From NCBI GenBank assembly GCA_002358575.1, contig DEPD01000002.1, positions 1 through 5,902 of the forward strand: DNA of 5,902 bases, read 5' to 3'. How positions within the stretch are numbered: the stretch's first letter is position 1; every line of letters begins with the position of its first letter. This document shows positions 1-4,173 of this stretch, in pieces. The position numbers and the translations under genes are program-made. The notes below the pieces were generated by a model. That model made no database searches, was not told the DNA's origin, and worked only from the letters and a program-made list of their open reading frames with translations. Source of the stretch: Lachnospiraceae bacterium UBA3401. Its GTDB lineage: Bacteria; Bacillota; Clostridia; Lachnospirales; Lachnospiraceae.

Positions 1-510
1 ATATCCATTTTCTTCAATCACCGCTTGACCGTCCGCACTCATAATGAAGTCGATAAAATCCTGCGCCGTGTCGCTCAAACCGTCTTTTGTTGCAATGTTA
101 AAGGGACGTGCAATCTCATAAGTACCGTTTTTAATATTTTCAATCGTTGCTTCGCAGCCGTCGATCTGAATCGCTTTTACAGTATCATTCATGGAGCCAA
201 GAGAAATATATCCGATAGAGTATAAATCCCCGGCAACCGTTGTCATCATAACAGACGTAGAATTTGTAACGGCGGCGGTGTCTGTTGTATAGTCAATTTT
301 TTCTCCCGCTTCATTTTTCTGCTCGATTCCAAACAGCTCTATGAACGCGCCGCGTGTCCCCGAACCATCTTCGCGGGTAAGTACATTGATCTCTCTTGCC
401 GTGTCAAACTTGCCGGAATCTCCCTCGTTCTTATTACTGCACCCCGTTAATGCAGACAGCATTAGAACACTCACAAGGGCAAATGCCAAGAATTTTTTTG
501 ATGTTTTCAT
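1..510 (-). CDS. pstS: PstS-like phosphate ABC transporter substrate-binding lipoprotein (N-terminal part, cut by window edge)
   Basis: Reading leftward from ATG at 510-508, 170 codons stay open to the first base of the window, so the C-terminus is missing. An AAAGGAGA ribosome binding site lies at 519-526, eight bases before the start. Residues 1-24 form a lipoprotein signal: K5-K6, a hydrophobic stretch 7-21, then the lipobox LTGC with lipidated Cys24. Residues 45-53 (TREDGSGTR) match the phosphate-binding loop of PstS, which in E. coli PstS contains the Arg and the Ser-Gly-Thr that contact phosphate. Further family-like stretches are NSTSVMMTTVA, IGYISLGS, and ARPFNIATK near the window edge. 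The protein would sit on the outer membrane face and deliver phosphate to PstCAB. Oddly, the loop comes only about 20 residues after the lipid anchor, whereas about 130 residues precede it in classical PstS; the order of halves may be permuted. It could be a related oxyanion-binding protein. It is probably host DNA, not part of the element. Confidence 0.82.
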   Translation of the reverse strand, partial: MKTSKKFLAFALVSVLMLSALTGCSNKNEGDSGKFDTAREINVLTREDGSGTRGAFIELFGIEQKNEAGEKIDYTTDTAAVTNSTSVMMTTVAGDLYSIGYISLGSMNDTVKAIQIDGCEATIENIKNGTYEIARPFNIATKDGLSDTAQDFIDFIMSADGQAVIEENGY

Positions 511-557
511 TTTTTGAATCTCCTTTGCTTTTTATTGTTTCTTGAAGTGACAGCTAT

Positions 558-612
558 ATCATACATGACAAAAATCAAATCCAATATCGCGGCATTGTAA
601 AATAGATGTAAA
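558..612 (-). promoter_or_regulatory. Candidate pstS promoter with a TTTACA tandem resembling a Gram-positive PhoP box
   Basis: On the minus strand two exact TTTACA hexamers (612-607 and 601-596) are separated by five bases, an 11-bp period. In Bacillus, PhoP binds TT(A/C/T)ACA-like hexamers spaced by about five bases upstream of phosphate genes. A TATGAT hexamer at 563-558 could be the -10, which would put the tandem at about -45 to -61; no good -35 is seen, as is common at activated promoters. Alternatively the upstream TTTACA with GATATT 18 bases later could be a plain promoter. The same bases overlap a candidate integrase core site, so this reading competes with that one. Confidence 0.4.
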
Positions 613-622
613 GTTTTTACAA
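595..622. other. Candidate left attachment site (core-type inverted repeat)
   Basis: TTGTAAAA (595-602) and TTTTACAA (615-622) are perfect 8-bp inverted arms around a 12-bp centre, the form of a tyrosine integrase core site. The first ten bases, TTGTAAAATA, occur again in the same orientation at 5496-5505, 24 bases past the integrase stop. The site lies between the end of the relaxase gene and the pstS start, where a left junction is expected. The shared string is short and AT-rich, so chance is not excluded. Confidence 0.35.
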
Positions 623-647
623 GCCAAAAATATCTTAATAAAATTTT

Positions 648-673
648 AGAGGGGCATGTCATCTTGCCCCTCT
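648..673 (-). terminator. Probable intrinsic terminator at the end of the relaxase gene
   Basis: AGAGGGGCA (648-656) and TGCCCCTCT (665-673) pair perfectly over 9 bp around an 8-base loop. The relaxase stop codon (TGA, minus strand, 661-659) lies in the loop, so the last five or so codons are part of the stem. On the minus strand the stem is followed by AAAATTTTATT, a mixed rather than pure T tract. It would shield pstS from element transcription. Confidence 0.55.
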
Positions 674-2305
674 GTTTCTGCTTTTTGAAATCTGTTTTGT
701 TTGTCTGTCTGCATTTTCCCTTTGATAATTCCGTAACCGTTTGGATATGCTTTCTTCCTTCTTTTGTACTTTTTCCCCGTATTGTTCTTCCCATTTATCC
801 ACCTTGTCCCGATATTCGGCATTAGCAGTTTTAGAAACAGAAAAGACTTTGTAGAAATCATGCACCGTCTGGAATCCATATCGCTTGACTATCCCCGACA
901 AACCAATTTTGAGAAGGTCTATTTCCTCATTTTTGCGCTCAATCCTGCTTTGCAGTTCCCCCTTCTTTGTCAATTTCGCAAATCCTTTCAGGCTGTCACG
1001 CTCCAGTTCCAACTCATTGCGTTCCCTCTCCGCATCAAAGATAATTCCGTTTTGGCGGTTTAATTCCTTATAAATTTTCAGCAGCTTTGGATATGCGGTG
1101 GCTTCAGCGGACATAACAGGCTTTGGTGGAATTTTAGGTTTTTCCTGTTCTGTTGTCTGTGTTTTTGCCTGCAACTCCTGTTTCTGTGATGATGGATTAG
1201 CAGTCGGTTCTTTATGAGTGATTTTTTCCTGCATTGGTATTTTATCAGTCTGCGGTATTACTTGTGTCGTTCTTCTCTCGTTTGGCTCTGCAACCGGCTG
1301 TATCGTTTCTTTCTCAAATAACTTTGCTGACAGTTCCCTTGCCTTATCCAATACTTTAGAAATCAGCAATGCCAACGCCGTAACAGCGGTCATAATAATA
1401 CTTCCAAGACGTTCCGGCTGGCTGCCGAATATATCAACCGATTCTCTGATGCGGTCAGTGATATATTTTTTCTTTATCTGTCGTATCTCTGTTTCGGGAA
1501 CGCCGCTGACAATTGCCCTGTCAACTTCCCTGTTCCAACGCATACGCATTTCGTTATCGGTCTGTATCTGTTCCGCTTTCGGGTTGTTTTTCCCTATCTT
1601 CTTGGTGGCAAGATACAATCCGCTGCTGTCGAACACATGAAGTTTTTCTTTGTCGTCTTTTACAAGAAGATTGATAAGGTCGGTATAGAAATGCTTTATC
1701 TCGTCAACAAAATTTTCCTGCTTGAACAGCTTACTCTTGGCGGTAAAAAGACTTCGCTCATAGACTTCTCCTTTCTTCACGATTTTACAGCCTTTGCGGA
1801 CATTTCCGTTTTCGCCGAGTATCTCTTTCTTGGTTCGGACATGTCTCCCGTTTTCGTCATAGAACATATTGCGTGTCGCGGTTTTTTCTATGGGTTCGGG
1901 CAACAGTTCCCGTTCAGAAAAAATAAGATGGATATGGTAATTTGTCTTTCGTTTGTTATGGTGCAGTGCTGATACGCACTCCACGCCATATTTTTCTTTG
2001 AAGCGATCTGTAAAAAGCTGCAACAGCTTGTTTGGCTCATAAAGATTAGGGAATGATTCGGGCAGGGCAATGATAAATTCCCTCGCCTCAATGCACATTC
2101 CCTCTGTGCCGCTTTTTTCAAATTCCTGCCGGTTGCATTTCGCAAGCTCCGTCCAATAGCGGCGGTCTGTCGTTTCATAGACCGCATACAGGTTTTCCTG
2201 TTTCGCATGGCTGGATATATAAGTGATCCTGCCCCTGACATCGGACAGTTTGCTCATGCGGATGAATGAATGTCTTTGTATTGTGCTTTGTCCTCCCTCC
2301 TGCAA
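659..2305 (-). CDS. MobA/MobL-family (MOBQ-like) relaxase of a mobilizable element
   Basis: A 548-residue frame whose N-terminal third matches MobA/MobL relaxases, which nick one strand at oriT through a tyrosine and pilot it during conjugation. Numbering from the TTG at 2305, Y29 (in RITYISSHAKQENLYA) is the likely nucleophile. A metal-binding motif H115-H116...H124-I-H126 is followed by LIFSERELL, aligning with the NPHCHLMISERI stretch of RSF1010 MobA. EAREFIIALPES (73-84) is also family-like. Residues 301-318 are uncharged and hydrophobic up to K317 and could be a membrane segment. Residues 335-400 are a Gln/Pro/Thr-rich linker, and 405-470 and 495-535 are charged, helical and coiled-coil-like. 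The start is uncertain: GGAGGGAGGA (2300-2291) follows the TTG; the next in-frame ATG is at 2257, 33 bases past the site, and an in-frame ATA at 2281-2279 sits at ideal spacing. IQRHSFIRMSKL before that ATG looks like genuine family sequence. No MobC-like partner gene is seen. Confidence 0.88.
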   Translation of the reverse strand: MQEGGQSTIQRHSFIRMSKLSDVRGRITYISSHAKQENLYAVYETTDRRYWTELAKCNRQEFEKSGTEGMCIEAREFIIALPESFPNLYEPNKLLQLFTDRFKEKYGVECVSALHHNKRKTNYHIHLIFSERELLPEPIEKTATRNMFYDENGRHVRTKKEILGENGNVRKGCKIVKKGEVYERSLFTAKSKLFKQENFVDEIKHFYTDLINLLVKDDKEKLHVFDSSGLYLATKKIGKNNPKAEQIQTDNEMRMRWNREVDRAIVSGVPETEIRQIKKKYITDRIRESVDIFGSQPERLGSIIMTAVTALALLISKVLDKARELSAKLFEKETIQPVAEPNERRTTQVIPQTDKIPMQEKITHKEPTANPSSQKQELQAKTQTTEQEKPKIPPKPVMSAEATAYPKLLKIYKELNRQNGIIFDAERERNELELERDSLKGFAKLTKKGELQSRIERKNEEIDLLKIGLSGIVKRYGFQTVHDFYKVFSVSKTANAEYRDKVDKWEEQYGEKVQKKEESISKRLRNYQRENADRQTKQISKSRNRGAR

Positions 2306-2367
2306 ATGGCAGTATCAGATCGGAGTAAGCGGAGGTATGGCGGAACAGATTGTGAGTGGGCGACATA

Positions 2368-2511
2368 GGCGGTATGTTTACAAACACATCCGCCTTGTGG
2401 CGGTCAATTCAAATGCGTCAGCATTTGTAATTCACGCTTGCGTGAATTTGCTCCCCGCAGGGGCGAAATCCCCATTGCATAAACGAAGTTTGTGCAATGG
2501 GTGTATTTCGC
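2368..2511. other. Candidate origin of transfer (oriT): run of consecutive hairpins next to the relaxase start
   Basis: Within 144 bases, all just upstream of the relaxase, are several stem-loops. CCGCC (2390-2394) can pair with GGCGG at 2399-2403 or with GGCGG at 2368-2372. CAAATGC (2410-2416) pairs with GCATTTG (2421-2427). AATTCACGC (2429-2437) pairs with GCGTGAATT (2440-2448), a perfect 9 bp. CCCC (2453-2456) pairs with GGGG (2460-2463). Last comes a long stem of 7 bp (2463-2469 with 2505-2511) and 14 bp (2471-2484 with 2488-2501, one T-G pair) closed by GAA. Inverted repeats beside a relaxase gene are typical of oriT. I cannot place the nick site. A TTGACC at 2407-2402 (minus) could be a relaxase promoter -35 inside this structure, but no good -10 follows. 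Confidence 0.55.
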
Positions 2512-2586
2512 TCTCAAACGCCGAGGGTTTTAAGAGAAAGGAATTTCCCCTATAGGCACTCGAATTATGCCTGCAAAACGGTTGTC

Positions 2587-2753
2587 ATGATAGCAAAAAA
2601 TGATGGCACTTTTCCATTTGTGATGGCAAAAAACGCTATCACTTCGCCTAAAATGATGCCGCTATGATAGCAAAAAGTGATGATACTTATGATAGTAAAA
2701 ACTGCCATCATGCTATCAAAAAGTGCTGCCACATATGATAATAAAAGTGCCGG
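2587..2753. repeat. Iteron-like array of about 24-bp degenerate repeats
   Basis: Six units share the plan ATGATAGC-AAAAA-GTGATGGCACT: 2587-2610, 2620-2643, 2664-2687, 2689-2710, 2710-2733 and 2735-2753. A partial unit (ATGATGCCGC) lies at 2653-2662. The last four units start 21 to 25 bases apart; the first two are more widely spaced. The A-tract of four to six bases is present in every unit, and the second unit is also an imperfect palindrome (GTGATGGC with GCTATCAC). Such arrays usually bind an initiator, a partition protein or an oriT accessory protein, but no gene for such a protein is obvious in the window. Frames across the block are hydrophobic by-products of the repeats with no ribosome binding site. 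Confidence 0.7.
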
Positions 2754-2766
2754 TTCTGAAATTTCT

Positions 2767-2880
2767 TTCAACTGAAAATGGAGAAAGTCAGTTGAACTTT
2801 TACAGTCACTTTATGCTGCATTAGAAACATCGTTAAAACATCAGTTGACTTTTCCAACTGAAAATACAGAAGTCAGTCGA
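2767..2880. repeat. TCAGTTGA-based array: direct repeats containing inverted repeats
   Basis: A 27-bp unit at 2769-2795 recurs at 2855-2880 with one base missing and three changes. Each runs from CAACTGAAAAT to GTCAGT(T/C)GA. The first copy is part of an 8-bp perfect inverted repeat (TTCAACTG 2767-2774, CAGTTGAA 2789-2796). Just before and within the second copy, TCAGTTG (2841-2847) and CAACTGA (2855-2861) form another. In all, five copies of a CAGTTG half-site occur in about 110 bases: 2769, 2789, 2842, 2855 and 2874. This looks like a protein-binding array distinct from the iteron-like block on its left. The partner is unknown; the excisionase, the integrase (as arm sites) or a helper protein are options. 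Confidence 0.6.
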
Positions 2881-2885
2881 TTTTT

Positions 2886-2918
2886 TAAGTCCGTTTTTGC
2901 CATATGGACTTATTTTTT
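2886..2918 (+). terminator. Weak intrinsic terminator-like hairpin
   Basis: TAAGTCC (2886-2892) pairs with GGACTTA (2906-2912) around a 13-base loop and is followed by six T (2913-2918) on the plus strand. The stem holds only three G-C pairs, so it is marginal. No plus-strand gene precedes it; it may insulate the repeat region from the small-RNA promoter to its right. Confidence 0.3.
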
Positions 2919-2953
2919 CAACCCACTTTCTGCCCATTCCCGCAAATTTCCGC

Positions 2954-2982
2954 TTGTACCGGAAGGAAGCACATGATATAAT
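2954..2982 (+). promoter_or_regulatory. Plus-strand promoter facing the putative small RNA
   Basis: A perfect TATAAT (2977-2982) lies 17 bases after TTGTAC (2954-2959), a three-of-six -35. Transcription would begin near 2989. No reading frame with a ribosome binding site follows on this strand before the terminator at 3055, which suggests a non-coding product. Confidence 0.55.
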
Positions 2983-2988
2983 CTATTT

Positions 2989-3055
2989 GCGTGTAGGTAT
3001 ATCATGGCTTCGGTCTGATACATACCTGAGGCGGTTTCGTAAGAAGCCGCCTTTT
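2989..3055 (+). ncRNA. Putative structured small RNA of about 67 nt
   Basis: The stretch between a good promoter and a good terminator folds into two hairpins. The first pairs AGGTA-TATCA (2995-2999, 3000-3004) with TGATA (3016-3020) and TACCT (3023-3027), leaving a two-base bulge (CA); it is capped by GGC-TTCG-GTC (3006-3015). The second is the terminator stem at 3029-3052. Size, promoter strength and layout fit a small regulatory or antisense RNA. Its 3' end overlaps the last codon region of the excisionase gene by two bases, so it could pair with transcripts running leftward from that gene through to the relaxase. I do not recognise a known RNA family. Boundaries are inferred. Confidence 0.45.
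3029..3055 (+). terminator. Intrinsic terminator of the putative small RNA
   Basis: AGGCGG-T-TTC (3029-3038) pairs with GAA-G-CCGCCT (3043-3052), a 10-bp stem with one T-G pair and a GTAA loop, followed by TTTT (3052-3055). The T run exists only on the plus strand, so this should stop rightward transcripts, not leftward ones from the excisionase gene. Confidence 0.65.
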
Positions 3056-3284
3056 ATACTGCTGATTTTCTTATTACCGCTTTTACATCGCCCTTATCCC
3101 GCAGGTTCTTTCCCTCGTTCACTTCCATGAACTTTTCCAAAATATCGCTTTTGATAAGTACCTTTCGCCCGACTTTTAAGACCGGCAGCTTTCCCCATTC
3201 CACAAGGTTTCTCATGGTATTCCTGCCGATTCCCGTATACTCGGATGCTTCCTCGATTGTCATTGCAATCTTCGTTTCTGTCAT
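3054..3284 (-). CDS. xis: Excisionase-family helix-turn-helix DNA-binding protein
   Basis: A 76-residue basic protein with one winged-helix/MerR-like (HTH_17) domain. The recognition unit spans residues 8-30 (MTIEEASEYTGIGRNTMRNLVEWG), and LPVLKVGRKVLIKSDILEKFM follows, typical of small excisionases and recombination directionality factors that bend att DNA for excision. ATG at 3284 is preferred over the adjacent TTG at 3287 because AGGAGG (3297-3292) is seven bases before the ATG and only four before the TTG. The gene is divergent from the regulator-integrase pair and has its own strong promoter. Residues after about 55 (NEGKNLRDKGDVKAVIRKSAV) are a charged tail. It could instead be a regulator of the relaxase region downstream on the same strand. 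Confidence 0.8.
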   Translation of the reverse strand: MTETKIAMTIEEASEYTGIGRNTMRNLVEWGKLPVLKVGRKVLIKSDILEKFMEVNEGKNLRDKGDVKAVIRKSAV

Positions 3285-3301
3285 CAACTTCCCTCCTTTT
3301 G

Positions 3302-3318
3302 AATTGCATTACGCAATT
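3302..3318. promoter_or_regulatory. Operator-like palindrome just downstream of the xis transcription start
   Basis: AATTGC (3302-3307) and GCAATT (3313-3318) are perfect 6-bp arms around a 5-base centre, lying between the predicted xis start of transcription (near 3326) and its ribosome binding site. A repressor bound here would block xis. The same TTGC-AT core recurs as TTGCAT repeats at the regulator promoter. Confidence 0.45.
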
Positions 3319-3332
3319 TTGTATGTACTGAT

Positions 3333-3361
3333 ACTATACTGCTTTTATATTCCCTTGTCAA
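3333..3361 (-). promoter_or_regulatory. Strong promoter for xis
   Basis: On the minus strand a consensus TTGACA (3361-3356) is followed after 17 bases by TATAGT (3338-3333), five of six matches. Predicted start near 3326, about 40 bases before the ATG. It is one of the strongest sigma-A-like promoters in the window. Confidence 0.75.
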
Positions 3362-3392
3362 GCGTTATGATAATACGAAAATTGTTTTTAAG

Positions 3393-3428
3393 TTGCATAT
3401 TGCATTATTGCTTTTTGTATGCTATAGT
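3393..3428 (+). promoter_or_regulatory. Promoter of the XRE regulator with overlapping TTGCAT direct repeats
   Basis: TTGCAT (3400-3405) and TATAGT (3423-3428) are 17 bases apart and precede the regulator start by about 30 bases. TTGCAT also occurs at 3393-3398, and ATTGC again at 3407-3411, so the -35 lies inside a small repeat cluster that may be the regulator's own operator. Together with the palindrome at 3302-3318 this suggests one protein governing both directions. Confidence 0.5.
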
Positions 3429-3459
3429 ATAAACATACCGACAAAGGAGGCATATCAAC

Positions 3460-4089
3460 ATGAAAGACAAAGAATTGCGCAGGCTGATCGGTAGCAGGGC
3501 AAAGCAGCGGAGGGTGGAGTTGGGACTGAACCAGCCTTATGTCGCAGAGAAGATGGGGGTAGCCACTTCCACAATCGTGCGCTACGAGGCAGGGACAATC
3601 GACAACACAAAGAAGCTGGTCTTGGAAGGTCTGTCAGAAGCACTTCATGTATCTGTGGAGTGGTTAAAAGGGGAAACAGAAGAATACGAAACAAACATTA
3701 CGGATAAAAGGGAATTATTCATTCGTGATGTGATGTCCTCCATTCTCGCAAAGCTGCCGTTTGACATGGAACAGGCAGAGTCGGACTTTACAAAGGATTT
3801 ACTGCTGCTGATGTTGAGGGAGTATGAACTGTTCGTGGATTCTTTCCGGTTTGCCTGTAAGAATTTCAAGGACAATGCGGAAAATGCCGCACTCGCCCGG
3901 ACAATGGGGTTTGAATCGAATAAGGAATATAACGAGATTATGTTCCTTCGGGAAATCACTCACACCGTAAACATGTTTAATGATATGGGCGATATTGTGA
4001 GGATCTATTCCAAAAATCCTGAAACAGCCACCGTAAGGCTTGCAAATCTTCTTTCTATGGTATCGGGGGAAGAATCCGAATCGGTATAG
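3460..4089 (+). CDS. XRE-family transcriptional regulator of the element
   Basis: A 209-residue protein with an N-terminal Cro/C1-type helix-turn-helix (about residues 6-68: LRRLIGSRAKQRRVELGL, then QPYVAEKMGVATSTIVRYEAG, then LEGLSEALHVSVEWL). The remaining 130 residues are mostly helical, without a recognisable enzyme motif, and may be a dimerisation or sensing domain; no peptidase Ser-Lys dyad of the LexA/C1 kind is evident. The start is clear: AAAGGAGG (3443-3450) nine bases before ATG. It precedes the integrase by 84 bases on the same strand and is divergent from the excisionase, the usual position of an element's master repressor. Its function as repressor of excision is inferred from position. 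Confidence 0.82.
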   Translation: MKDKELRRLIGSRAKQRRVELGLNQPYVAEKMGVATSTIVRYEAGTIDNTKKLVLEGLSEALHVSVEWLKGETEEYETNITDKRELFIRDVMSSILAKLPFDMEQAESDFTKDLLLLMLREYELFVDSFRFACKNFKDNAENAALARTMGFESNKEYNEIMFLREITHTVNMFNDMGDIVRIYSKNPETATVRLANLLSMVSGEESESV

Positions 4090-4093
4090 TAAA

Positions 4094-4149
4094 GCAATCG
4101 GAGTCATGATATACTTACACGCAGAAAGCATTTCATCAGTTCCGATTGC
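4094..4149 (+). promoter_or_regulatory. Long-range stem-loop between regulator and integrase genes
   Basis: GCAATCGGA (4094-4102) and TCCGATTGC (4141-4149) are a perfect 9-bp inverted repeat with a 38-base interval; an inner ATGA/TCAT pair (4106-4109, 4134-4137) may extend the stem. It ends ten bases before the integrase ribosome binding site (AAAGGAG, 4159-4165). There is no T tract, so it is unlikely to be a terminator; it could protect or process the mRNA, or be a protein site. Confidence 0.45.
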
Positions 4150-4173
4150 CCGTTATCGAAAGGAGAACGGATT

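Noticed and set aside
2223..2555. 110-codon plus-strand frame over the hairpin region
   Set aside because: It is antisense to the relaxase start and then reads the palindromes; the inverted repeats explain the open frame better than a protein.
2587..2667. 25-codon plus-strand frame MIAKNDGTF...
   Set aside because: No ribosome binding site, and it lies wholly within the repeat array.
2587..2753. CRISPR array
   Set aside because: The units are adjacent or overlapping and degenerate, with no unique spacers of constant length and no cas genes.
2565..2771. 68-codon hydrophobic minus-strand frame
   Set aside because: It starts at a TTG without a ribosome binding site and its hydrophobic look comes from reading the TGATA/A-tract repeats in one frame.
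3029..3052. Terminator for xis on the minus strand
   Set aside because: The stem is good but on that strand it is followed by CAGGTATG with no T run.
2897..3130. 77-codon plus-strand frame
   Set aside because: It crosses the promoter and terminator of the putative small RNA and runs into the antisense of xis; no ribosome binding site and odd composition.
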